DNA from: Falciphora oryzae
Taxonomy: Eukaryota; Ascomycota; Sordariomycetes; Magnaporthales; Magnaporthaceae
Length of the DNA stretch: 64,000 nt
Direction: 5' to 3'
Assembly (NCBI GenBank): GCA_000733355.1
Contig: JNVV01000042.1
Span: forward strand, 62,001 to 126,000
Part shown: positions 45,284-55,246 of the stretch, piece after piece
How positions within the stretch are numbered: position 1 is the first letter of the stretch
How the letters are laid out: each line of letters opens with the position of its first letter
Notes under the pieces: model-generated
Database searches by the model: none
What the model saw: only the letters and a program-made list of their open reading frames with translations
Told to the model about the DNA's origin: nothing
Program-made: the position numbers and the translations under genes

Positions 45284-45758
45284 GCACGGGTACCTACCCG
45301 TGTGTCCCCGGACGCCGTTTTCTCAACGCCCTGGCACCGCCCCGCCTTGTGTCGGGGAATTACGGCCTCTCGACGATGCTTGGCCGCATCGCTAGTCGAC
45401 CTGCACTGTGCGGTTTCGATCACGCTTCGCGCGAGCCGGCAGGGTCGGGTGCCCGAACCCTGGTGCCACAACGCCGTACCGAGATGCAGCACGCAGGGCG
45501 GGCTTCCGCCACTGGATGACTCCTGGGCGGGCAAGCCAAGGGTGCAGGGGCGTGGATCCGTCTCGCAAAACCCGACAGGGACGGCCAGACCATCGGACAA
45601 CGGGCGGGGGCGGAACTGGGCAAAAAGAAGGGTTGTTGGTCGCCGACTGGTTTATTAGCTCCCTATTCGGGCGAGGTTTGGGATGCATATAACGTAGACA
45701 CACGCACACGCTTTGGTCCCTCCCTCCTGTGCTGCACAAACAGTTGAGGGCCAGCCTA

Positions 45759-45773
45759 CCTACCTAAGGTAGG
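45759..45773. promoter_or_regulatory. inverted repeat upstream of the monooxygenase gene
   Basis: A perfect 6-bp inverted repeat with a 3-base spacer (CCTACC-TAA-GGTAGG) ends about 52 bases before the start codon. It is preceded by another CCTACC half. Spaced GC-rich inverted repeats are the kind of site bound by fungal Zn2Cys6 dimers, but this assignment is inference. Confidence 0.3.
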
Positions 45774-45825
45774 GACCTAGTCTTGTCGCCAGCCAGCCAA
45801 AAAAATCACATCGGACCACTCTTCC

Positions 45826-48622
45826 ATGGCGCGGAAAACCTTCAAGGCCGTCATCGTCGGTGGCGGCGTTGGTGGCCTGACGCTCGCCAACGTCTTTGAG
45901 CAGCTGGGCATCGACTATGTCCTGCTCGAGTCGTATCGCGACTTTGCTCCGCAGGTCGGCGCTAGTATCGCCATGCTGCCCGCCGGCCAGCGCATCCTGG
46001 ACCAGCTCGGCTGCAAGGCACCCTTCCTCGAGGGCGCCCCCAGTCTCGACACGACCAATCCTGCGGTAGAGGGCAAGCCAGTCTTCATTTTCCGAGGCTA
46101 CAACGATACCCTGGTGAAGAGGCAAGTGTGTTGTGGGGATCGGACCCATCCCCGCCTGTGTGGTCTGATCTGTCGTCCCGTCCCTTCAACACTGACAGCT
46201 GGCCCACCTGCATAGAGTCGGACATGGAGTGACATTCAACGATCGACAGGTGCTGCTACGGGTTCTGCACGAAAATATCAAGGACAAATCAAGGCTGCTG
46301 CTCAACAAGCGTGCCGAAAGGGTAACAACAACAGAGGCGGGCGCGACCGTGCAAACCAAAGACGGCGAGGTCTTCGAAGGTGACATTATCGTTGGGCTCG
46401 ATGGTATCCGGAGCAGCATCCGCGAGGAGATGTGGCGCATTGCGTCCAAGGCCTCGCCCGGCTATTTTCCCAAGGATGAATGGAAGCGTAAGAGCATTGA
46501 TAGTTCCCGGCTGTGCCGCTGACCCCAGACCGTTCGAAGGAATAAGATGCTGACAGTGGCACCCGACTCCAGGCGTCCCCGTCGACATCAAATGCCTATA
46601 TGGCATCTGCAGGTCTCACGAGCGGATCCCGGCGGGTAACGTCATTACCGTTATGAACCGCGGATACTCGTATCTTCTCATCAGCGGCCCGGAAGGCAAA
46701 GTGTACTACTTCCTTTTTGTGAAGCTCCCCGAGCGCATCACCGCCGACAAGACGCCGCGCTACTCGACCGAGGACGCCAAGGCGCTGGCGGAGGAGCACC
46801 GCCACGACCCCATCATCGACGACTGCACTTTCGGCCAGGTCTTCGACAACAGCGTCTCGTTTGGCATGACGCCGGTCCACGAGCACGTCTTCGAGAAGTG
46901 GCACTACGGTCGCATAATCACGCTGGGCGACGCCGCGCACAAGCCCAACCCGATCAGCGGCCACGGCGGGAACGGCGCCATGGAGAGCGTGGCCGAGCTG
47001 GCCAACCAGCTGAAGCGGCGCTTGGACTCGTCGTCGTCCGGCTGCCTGTCTGCTCAGGACATCGACTCCGTCTTCAGGGACACCCAGGCCGTCCGGTTCG
47101 AGCGGGCAAAGAAGTTTGTAGCGTTCTCCCACGAGCAGCAAGACTTTAACGCCCCGTCCGGCCCTCTCGGCTTTCTCGCCATCCGCCTGGCTCCGTGGAT
47201 CTTGAGCGAAGAATCGATGATCGAGATGAATCTTCACCTCGCTGTGGATGCCGTCCGTATCGAGGGCCTCCCCGTACCCTTCTACCCCCACTACATCCCC
47301 TGGACGGACGAGCTCCCTGCCAAGCCGATGAAGAACTCCTGGATCCCCAGGGCTTTCGTGGGACTCGCATTGCTGGGGCTCTCTTACGCAGCCGGATACG
47401 GGATCAAGGGGGTCGACGTGGTGCCCGAATCGTTCCTTGGCCACCCGTTCAGGGAGTTCTACACCGGAAACCAGGGGATAGACGCCCTCCTTGCCGTCTT
47501 GACCAAGATCTTCTCCCTCCTCGTGGGCAGCCCGAGCCCGGAGCACCGCCTTCAGCTCATCTACTTCCTGCCCATGCTGACGCCCATGGTGCTCATCTGG
47601 ATGGTCGAGGCGCACAGGCGCGGAAACCTGCAGACCGTCCCAGGCCGCTTCGTGACATGGTGAGCTCTACTGCCGCAAGGCCCCTGGGCGAGATATGGGG
47701 AGCTGTCAAAGGCGCCTGTTGAGGGATACCAAGCTAACGAATCTCGCACGACCACAGGCCTTCGATCTACGCCATCGGCTACCAGCTCTTCGCGATCGCC
47801 CGCATCGGCCCCATCTACTTCCTCGTCTCCCTGCTCGTGGGCCGCAAGGACATGTACTACCGCCAGTCCAGCCGCATCGTCGACCAGGACGTCGCCCGCG
47901 CGCTGCTCCCCGCCGTCTGCCTGGGCTTCGTCCTCCCCACCGTCTTCATGCTGCTCCCGCTGTGGGGCGCGCCCGCGGCCTGGCTCGACTTTATCACCGT
48001 CTGGCAGCTCGCGCCCGTCCTCGTCGGCCCGCTCACCACCTCCCTCGCCTCCGTCATCCGCACCCGCCGCCGTGGCTCCGGCGGCAAAGCCCACAAGACG
48101 CAGCCGGGCGAGGCGGGTGCGTACGGCGGCGTCACCGTGGTCGGCGAGGTCGGGAACTACGAGCTGTACAAGAACAATGACCTGCCGCACCTCCTGTCCG
48201 CCTACGCGGCCGCCTTTTACAGCGCCGCGGCGCTGCACATCGCCGTGGCCGTCTACCTGCTCGCGTCGCCATCCCTCTCCCTCCGCGGCGTCTTCTTCGA
48301 CCTGCCCTGCTGGCCCTGGAGCAGCGGCGCCGCGACCTGGAACGTGGGCGCCGACCAGCGCGAGGTCACGTCCGTCATCTTCCGTTGGGACTTGGTCGTG
48401 TACGCCGCTACTTTGTTGGTTTGGTGCCTGCATACCGTCGTGGAGATGCGCCGCGTCGGCTACGTGCGCACCGCCGACGCCTGCAAGGCCGCTGCCGCTG
48501 TTGTTGGTTCGTTCGTCCTGACAGGCCCGGGTGCCATGTACGCCGGGACGTGGTACTGGCGCGAGAGGGCTATTGCGGGGCTGAGCAAGATGGAGGAGGG
48601 CGAGGGAAAGAAGGATCAATAG
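45826..48622 (+). CDS. FAD-dependent monooxygenase fused to a multi-span membrane domain
   Basis: Four exons, 45826-46121, 46216-46487, 46573-47659 and 47758-48622, give 839 residues. Intron 1 uses a GC donor (AGAG|GCAAGT), which is the only donor that keeps the frame into 'VGHGVTFNDRQ'. The first 430 residues form a class A flavin monooxygenase of the PaxM/meroterpenoid epoxidase type: Rossmann 'VIVGGGVGGLTLANVFEQLG' (residues 8-27), a DG motif in 'IIVGLDGIRSSIR', and the FAD-binding 'LGDAAHKPNPISGHG' (about residue 306). From about residue 445 follow eight or nine hydrophobic spans, for example 'FVGLALLGLSYAAGYG', 'LIYFLPMLTPMVLIWMV', 'ALLPAVCLGFVLPTVFML' and 'LVVYAATLLVWCLHTVV'. Stand-alone enzymes of this FMO group are about half this length and often act before a membrane-bound terpene cyclase, so the extension may be a fused cyclase. 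No prenyltransferase or synthase gene is adjacent. Confidence 0.85.
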
Positions 48623-49127
48623 AGGGGTTGACGGGCGCAGTGGAAGTCTTGATTTGTTGGGGTGGGTGGATGAAGCCTTGGGTTTTTGGTGGCGCGATGA
48701 GGCATCTTGACGTAGCATGGCGTGCGCATTTAGTTGGCGTTGTTTGTTATCTTAACGGGCAAATGTGTTAGCATACATACATTTTTTTCCCCTTGTTAAT
48801 AGAGAATCTCTAGTCGTGAACATTTCTCTCAAACACCAAAACCACAGTTGAGCGTCTGGCGAGTTACGTCGGATCCAAACAACAGAGAAAAAGGTTCCCA
48901 AACCAATATTCCTATTCCAAGACCCTATAGACAGCCACAAAGGCAAAGTATAAACAGTGAAGCAACAAATGTTGACATGAGAAAGAAGGCCGAATAAGCT
49001 CAAACCTTCAAACAACTCCTCCAATGCTAGCCCCGGGGCCTCCCAAAACTCCTAGAATGCTGTGCTATGCTGTAAATGCTGACTCTGCTCTCCCAGCCCC
49101 TGAATCTCGTTCGAATGAAATGCCTAC
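48623..49127. other. convergent intergenic region
   Basis: This interval of 505 bases lies between the stop codons of the monooxygenase gene and the minus-strand secreted-protein gene. Nothing was recognised apart from UTR-like A/T-rich sequence. Confidence 0.6.
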
Positions 49128-50049
49128 TTAGCACTTGAGGGTCTTGTCCTTGAAAGTGCACGTGTTGACGTTCTTGGTGGCGAGGTTGATGTAGCCACCG
49201 TCACCGTTGGAGGTGAAAGTGTTGCCGGCGGTCATGTAGAAGCAGTCGTAGCTGTTTGCAAGAAAATACACTGTTAGTCTCTCTCAAGCGTCCCCCCCGA
49301 AAAAAAGAAAAGTCCAAGTCGGGTATGGGAAAAAGAAAACTTACCTGACCTTGAGCAGCCCCGACTTGAGCTCGACGCTCGACTTGCCGGCGACGCCGTC
49401 GGGCTTGTCGACCTTGTAGCCCGTGTTGCAGCAGATGGCGGCGGCGTACTTTGCCGGGTCCGGGTTGGCGGCCCACATGTCCTGGGTCGTGGCCTTTGTG
49501 AACTCCTCGCGCGCCCTTGTCCAGTCCGACAGGCCCTTGATCAGCCCGAACGTCTTGGTCGCGCCCGCCATGACCAGGTTGGTGGCGGCGTCCTGCACGA
49601 CGCCGGTAACCACACCGGTGACCGCGTCCTTGGCCGCGCCGCCGATGCCACCGCCGGCTGCCGGGGCCGGGGCCGGGGCCGGGGCGGGCTTGTCGGCAGG
49701 CTTGGGGGCGGGCTTGTCGGCAGGCTTTGGGGCGGGCTTGNNNNNNNNNNNNNNNNNNNNNNNNNNNNNNNNNNNNNNNNNNNNNNNNNNNNNNNNNNNN
49801 NNNNNNNNNNNNNNNNNNNNNNNNNNNNNNNNNNNNNNNNNNNNNNNNNNNNNNNNNNNNNNNNNNNNNNNNNNNNNNNNNNNNNNNNNNNNNNNNNNNN
49901 NNNNNNNNNNNNNNNNNNNNNNNNNNNNNNNNNNNNNNNNNNNNGGCGGTGGCGCGGATGTCGAGCTGGCCGCTGCCGGGCTGGGCGACGGGCGCGGCCG
50001 CGACGCTGAGGATGAGAGGGGTGAGGACGAAGAGGGTCTTGAACTGCAT
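49128..50049 (-). CDS. secreted protein with Lys-Pro-Ala repeats, interrupted by an assembly gap
   Basis: Exon 1 runs from ATG 50049 to 49345 and includes 204 N (49741-49944). Exon 2 is 49128-49251 (93-nt intron, donor GTAAGT, acceptor ACAG). The protein starts with a signal peptide ('MQFKTLFVLTPLILSVAAA'). The gap falls in a repeat region whose visible remainder is 'KPAPKPADKPAPKPADKPAP'. A glycine/alanine segment and a C-terminal domain follow ('AREEFTKATTQDMW', 'AAAICCNTGYKVDKPDG', 'YDCFYMTAGNTF', 'NGDGGYINLA', ending in Cys). The C-terminal domain resembles a family of small secreted fungal proteins (possibly DUF7888; not confirmed). The frames on the two sides of the gap do not agree, so the gap size is not exact. 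It is probably exported to the wall or medium. Confidence 0.78.
49661..49740. repeat. 24-bp coding tandem repeat running into the gap
   Basis: Copies of a unit around GGGCGGGCTTGTCGGCAGGCTT, with GGGGCC runs beside it, encode APKPADKP on the minus strand and are truncated by the run of N. The repeat array itself is the likely reason for the assembly gap. Confidence 0.85.
49741..49944. other. assembly gap (204 N)
   Basis: A run of 204 unknown bases inside the first exon of the secreted repeat protein. Confidence 1.
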
Positions 50050-51138
50050 GGTGGCGGTGGCGGTGGCGGTTGGTTTGGTTTGATGCGGAGGGGAGGTAAG
50101 AGCAGGGGAGAAGAGAAGGTAGGAAGAAATGGAACGGAAGGACTGAAGGATAAGACTGAAGGAAAAGACTGAAGGAGAGCTGATTGGTTTGGAGGCTGAG
50201 GAGCAGATGAGGATGGAGAGAGTACAAAATCGGCAACCACTGAGAGATATCAAGTCTTCTTATATCTTTCCGAGAGCCGTGACCTCGCCTCCATCTCCAT
50301 CATCAACAAACCGCCCATCCAAGCCCGTTCCAAAGGGGGCGGCAAAGAAAAGGGGTATCTACAAGGGGCGCATCCCGCCCCCGCGGTCCACAAGGCAGGA
50401 CTCCACCATCTGCATGGCATACAAACTAGCTTAAAGCTATCTTTAGGATCACGAAAGGCGATCGGCTTGATCCCGTCTAGGGGCAACGGCACGGAGAACA
50501 GATCAGGCACAAGGCACGAGGCGGGGAGAGCAGGGGCAAGCTTTGCTGAAGCTCTAGCACAGCTTAGTGGCTCCGCCCTGCCAGGGATTTGTCCAGCGGG
50601 AGCGAATCAGGATCGCCAGCGGACCCGCCGGGCTCAGGTACCGACTCCACCACGCCCGTCTGCATTTTTTGGGAGCGCGGCCCCCGTGCCCCCTTAAACG
50701 GAGGCTTAGCCGGTGGGGGAATGATATGCGTCGACCACGCGCTTGGCTGGAGGCGAGCGGTCGGGTTAGAGCTCGAGATATCCTCGCTTGTTGACTTTGA
50801 ATGACATCATTCGTTCACTCGGTCGCCACCCGGTGCGGAGCACGACAAAGGACCATGAGCACATGCGGGCTAGCCAACACACCGAAAGGGGTAGGCTTTT
50901 ATTTTGAAGTGCTCCAAATAGCCGACAAAAACAGAAGTCGTTTTCGTCGTGCGAGAGAATCGAGAAGAAAAAAAAAAAAAAAAGGGTGCGGAACAAATGA
51001 GTGAGAATGAAGAAGAAAAAAATATCAAGGAAAAGTAACAGCATCTCTTTTTTTCGACATCCAAATCCTGCACGTCAGGCCCAAAAACAATAAAACGTAA
51101 CCAGACTCCACATCCAAAAGTCTAAGCCACCCCTCCCC
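50050..51138. other. intergenic, about 1.1 kb
   Basis: This holds the upstream region of the minus-strand repeat protein (GGTGGC triplet-like runs just before the ATG at 50050-50075) and the 3' flank of the Ser/Thr-rich gene. A 16-base A run lies at 50968-50983. No gene was recognised. Confidence 0.5.
50968..50983. repeat. poly-A tract (16 bases)
   Basis: An uninterrupted A run in intergenic DNA. Confidence 0.9.
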
Positions 51139-52227
51139 TTACCACGGCCTCAGCTTGACATTGTCAATCATGACGCCCGCGCTGTACCTGGGGTCGCTGC
51201 ACTCAAACGCAAACCTAAGCTCCCCGGCCCTCCTGGCGCTGGCGGTCGAGAGCGTGACCTCGGTCCGCCCGCTCCCGCCCGCCGTGGCCGGGCGCGCGCC
51301 CGTCGTGCTGACGAAGCCGTAGAGCTCGCTCTTGCTGTTGGCCTTGACGGCGGCCCCGCCCGTCGTCGCCCACGAGTCCAGGCCCGACGAGAAGTCCGGG
51401 TTCGCCACGAGCTGCGCGGATGACGAGTCGCCGCACACCTTTTACGGCTTGGACGCCGCGGCGGCGCCGGTCGGGGTGCTGCTCGGCGCGGACGATGAGG
51501 CGACTCGGTTGGGACGCCGAGGGCGTCTCCCGGCGGGGCTGCTGGGGGCGTCGGTGGCGGTTGGGTCGGCCGAGGCTGTGGGCTCCGTGGTGGCGTCGGA
51601 TGGGAGGGCCGTGTCAGTCTCAATTGGGACGCCCGTCGCGGTAGGATCCTCTGTGGCGGCGGCAGCAGGTTCCTAGGTTGTGACAGTCGCCTCGCCCAAC
51701 GCATCTCCAGAATCGGTGGTAGATACGCCATCTGTAGGAGCCGCGCCGGGGTCAGCTGTGGTGGCGGTACCAGAGGCGTCTGTCGAAGTGGCGGCGACCA
51801 TTTCGGCACTGGTGTCGGTGGCCAACGATGCAGGATCCGTTGTGGTGGGATCGGTGGCAGTTGGGGTTGGACCGGCGGTGGTCATCGATCCAGGGTCCGG
51901 GGCAGGGCCGCTGGCTGTGCCTGTCGGGCCGGTCGTGGCCGCATCTGTGGTGCTGGACAAGTCTGAGGTCGTCATTGTCACGGAGATCGAAATGGTGTCT
52001 GCCGTACCGGAAGCGGAGGCTGTAGCGCCGCCGTCCGTGTTCGAGTTCGAAAAGTCCGGAGTGATAGTCGAGTTGGAGACGTCCCTCGCCACATGCCTTG
52101 AATGCCTGACATGCCCGCTCACCTTGGTGTGGTGGTACTGTTTGCCTCGACCCGGATGTGCGAGCGTCGCCGGCAGGGCCAGCGACCCCACGAGGAGCGA
52201 GGCGAGCAGGTTGCGTGCCAGGATCAT
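51139..52227 (-). pseudogene. secreted Ser/Thr-rich protein with C-terminal carbohydrate-binding-like domain; two in-frame stops
   Basis: One continuous minus-strand frame of 363 codons runs from ATG 52227 to TAA 51139-51141 but is interrupted by TAG at 51673-51675 and TAA at 51442-51444. It starts with a signal peptide ('LLASLLVGSLALPATLAHP'), then a His/basic segment, then a long Thr/Ser/Ala/Pro-rich stalk that continues across the first stop. After the second stop comes a domain of about 100 residues beginning 'CGDSSSAQLVANPDFSSGLD' and ending 'SAGVMIDNVKLRPW', which looks like a CBM4/9-type jelly roll. The first stop could be removed by a 54-nt intron (donor GTATCT at 51726, acceptor CCTAG, phase 0), but I see no intron that removes the second. 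Both stops could derive from CAG/CAA by C-to-T change. It is probably a recently inactivated wall or secreted protein gene. Confidence 0.7.
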
Positions 52228-53406
52228 GGTGTCAAGGACCGGGAGGATCCGGGCACATAAGCCAGGAGGTCGCCGAAGAGGAAGGACTAGTTTGTCTGAG
52301 AGAAACCAACCCGGATAGGATGTACTGGGGTTGATGAGCTGCCAAGGAGTGTGCTGTTGTGGGTTGGTTGTGGGATGAACGCATGTCTCAAGTCTCGACC
52401 AGGCACGGTCATCTTTATAATCCGCTTCCTCAGTCCTCTCGCTCTAGTCTGCTCCAGCCCCAGAACTGCGATTCCAAATGGGACCTAGTGAGAGGAGGGC
52501 ATCCAGGGGAATTGTGCTGTATGCCGCCACAAGTCGGCATCGGCGCCGGCCCGAGCCTGGACTGGGGCTTGGGTCTAAAGTCATGCCCGAGCCTACGGCT
52601 TCCTCCGTCTTGTCTACTGGCCTGATTTGTTCAGAAGTGGCTTGACAAAGTCTCGATTAGACCCACCGGAGCATTCGGGCTGGCTCTACCTGTGTGATAG
52701 CCCGTCATCAAAGTCAAGTCCGGACCACGGCCCAGTTAAACCCTTAGCCACTAAGATCACTTCTTCTAGCTTGTAGACTACCACACCATGTGAAGCTCAC
52801 AGAAAGTCGACGGATCCCCAAAGTGAGCTTCGGGACTTCCCATTTCTGTGGCGCTGTTGGCTGGATGTATTTAGTTTCCAGTCCATTTAGTTTACACTCT
52901 CTCCATGCTCTCCCGAACTTGGCGTCAAGCCACCAAAGCTTATCGAGCAGCCAACTTCGTCCACCGACTGTCGGACCTCGCACTCCGTTCTGATTGATCA
53001 CAAGTAGTGGGTGATTCGACTGCTGGCTATACGCGTATCATTATCCGGAGCACTCTCTTGATGACTGTCTACCCTCGCAGTTTCGAAAACTCTGAATATC
53101 TGGGCCTGACCACGGTCACCGTGATCGAATAGATGGCCGCTGCCATAGGCCGTCGTCGGATAAAGCTTCAGATCCGCCAAAGGGATAGTAGGAACCGATG
53201 TTTCTTTAGAACTCGGGAATTCAGGGGTATTAAGCACTCAGGGGTAAATGTTCCATGGCACCCATCAGCTGCCTCGACAGCTCTTATCCGATGAAAGTCC
53301 ACAAGGCGTGCAGAAAGGCAAATGTACGTAGATTCTATCAGTACAAATGGGGGAATAAATCGCGGGGACGAAAATTGAACAAGCCCTGCCTTCCGTCATT
53401 GCATAT
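52228..53406. other. intergenic, about 1.2 kb
   Basis: This interval lies between the Ser/Thr-rich gene start and the end of the acetyltransferase gene, both on minus. It should contain the promoter of the former. Only short ORFs are present and no element was recognised. Confidence 0.5.
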
Positions 53407-54231
53407 CTATGTGTACCTAGCGGGCCGTGTCATCCAGTGGATGAACTGTTCTGGCTGGCCAGCCTGCTTGGGAGGGTTAGGGATCAAGACGTCTTCCCTA
53501 ATCTCGAACCCAAACGCCTCGTAGAGATACCTTCCCATCCTTGAGGCCTCGACCACAGACTGCGAATCAGGTGTCAGAAGCAAGCTCTTGGTTTGGAAGC
53601 TGTATCGTGGTGTGGGCGGGTTCTTACCTCTACTCCTAACCTATCAGCTTCATCAACACCGTACTTCATGAGTATGCTTCCCACACCGCGGCGGTGGTAT
53701 GCTGGGTCAACGGTCATGATATCCAATGCTGTTGCCCACCGATGATCAGCAGTCAGCGGATGGGCTATCCCCGGGAGTCGATGCGCACACGCGACAGAAA
53801 AATGAACGGAAAGGACACTCACACACGAGGTGCCCGCCGCTCTCCTTGACGGCAGCCCACCGGCGGCGCGTGAACTCCCACCAGATGTAGTCGGCGTACT
53901 CCTTTGCGTCCTTGTCGCGCCAGTGGTCGCCCTTGAGGCTGGAAGGGCCGACGTCGGGAGCGAAGCCGTCGTAGACATCCCACTTCGCGAACCCGGCGAT
54001 GACGCCCGTGTCGGTGTCGACGGCTTTGCAGAGGCGGGCGGCGGGGCCGAAGCCGGTGCGGTCGCGCATCGCCTTGCGTAGCCACCGCGCGCCGTCGACG
54101 CGGCCCTGGGGCGTGTCGTGGCCCGGGAACAGCGCCTCGATGTAGGCATGGTCGTGCGCGAAGGCCAGCGAGACCACCTCGAAGCACCGGTCCATGTCCT
54201 CGGGCTCGCACAGCGCGAACTCGAAGGGCAT
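53407..54231 (-). CDS. GNAT-family N-acetyltransferase
   Basis: Three exons in coding order, 53823-54231, 53628-53728 and 53407-53559 (introns of 94 and 68 nt, donors GTGAGT and GTAAGA), encode 220 residues. ATG 54231 is chosen; an ORF extends upstream to 54303, but those codons look like leader. The N-terminal half ('FALCEPEDMDRCFEVVSLAF') is the usual alpha1-alpha2 start of fungal GNAT proteins. The acetyl-CoA-binding motif is 'MTVDPAYHRRGVGSILMKYG' at about residues 141-160, with the R/QxxGxG/A pattern. The C-terminal exon ends in 'LYEAFGFEIREDVL', the typical beta6-beta7 region. It transfers acetyl from acetyl-CoA to an amine; the substrate is unknown. There is no secretion signal. Confidence 0.88.
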
Positions 54232-55246
54232 GGTTGGCGTGTTGGCGTTGGGGGCTGGGTGACTTGAGGGGAGGTGATGCGATTGCCTGTTTGTGCTCAA
54301 CAATGAATCCTCGGGGATTTTCTGGTTTTTCGCCCGAGGATTTAAAAGATCTCAAATACCAGGTCTCTGGCGTGTGTCGAGTGTGGCGTGAGGAGCCTGT
54401 TTAAATGTCCCGCGGGGAGGCAGCCGCCAGACTCGATGACACTTGTCCACAGAAACCGAAGCGCAGACAGGCAAGATTGGCAGTCCGCAGGTAGTAATTA
54501 TCAAAAGCTTGGACGCGGGCTTTTATATTGGGCTGCATGTCGGGACCCCTGTCTCCTGTCGTGTCTGGCCGCGGCCAGACTCGGGCCGAATTTGCCTCTC
54601 GCGCTTCCGAGCTGCGCAGCAGAGGCCCATGGAGACGGTATCCAACCTGCCTGGACCGCTTGGTCGGGCTGGATAGCGTTTCTGGGCATCGAGGCAGGGC
54701 GTCCAATTGGGGTGACCCCTCTCGGCGCGCGCAAACTTTGTTTCCAGCATTCCCAACGTCTGAACTTTGCTAGAGTCATGGCAGCAGCGTCCAGCCCCCG
54801 CCCAAGCCCGAGGACGGACGCAGAAGACTGCCCGATCCGGAGAATGCCCGACGGAAAAGCGATAGCGACCAGTTCTTATATCCCCGACGCGCTGCCCGGG
54901 TTAGACATACAGCGAATTTAATATCAAGATCCAAGCGCCCCGGCCCTTCTAGGTCCGATTGCTGCGACTGCAAAACGCCGGCTCGCGCTGCCGAGTCGAC
55001 CGGCCGGCCCAGACAGCCCGCTCGAGACGGCTGTCATCGGAGGTGGGGAAAGGCTCGAAAAGGGTTTGTCTGAGACATCAGATCACGACTGGTCTAGGCG
55101 CCCATTTACCAACTACCCGATTCCTGCCGTCTGCGCTCCCGCGTCAGAAATCGTTGCGCCCAGCAGTCCCCCTGGACCGCTTGCCCGCCCGCCTCCGGGG
55201 ACCCCACGTTTGCGATGCCCAGTCTAGCCCCCAGCGGCCTTCCAGA
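54232..55246. other. intergenic, about 1 kb
   Basis: This holds the promoter of the acetyltransferase gene and the 3' flank of the RTA1-like gene. A 177-codon plus-strand ORF (54388-54921) has no domain and is not called. Confidence 0.5.

Larger units (their letters stand above)
43113..45825. other. 2.7 kb region without supported genes
   Basis: This lies between frame-broken gene C and the monooxygenase gene. It contains a perfect 17-bp tandem duplication (unit CCGCTCCGTGCCATCTA) at 43359-43392 and an A run at 45268-45283. ORFs up to about 208 codons (44974-45600, minus) show no domain or codon bias. It may contain more decayed material from the 40-43 kb region. The last 100 bases are the monooxygenase leader. 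Confidence 0.5.

Noticed and set aside
44974..45600. 208-codon minus-strand ORF
   Set aside because: It contains a poly-Phe run from an A homopolymer and shows no domain.
45826..48622. A biosynthetic gene cluster around the FMO fusion
   Set aside because: The neighbours are a decayed island and secreted-protein genes; no synthase, prenyltransferase or regulator is adjacent in this window.
54388..54921. 177-codon plus-strand ORF
   Set aside because: No domain or codon bias; it lies in the promoter side of the acetyltransferase gene.
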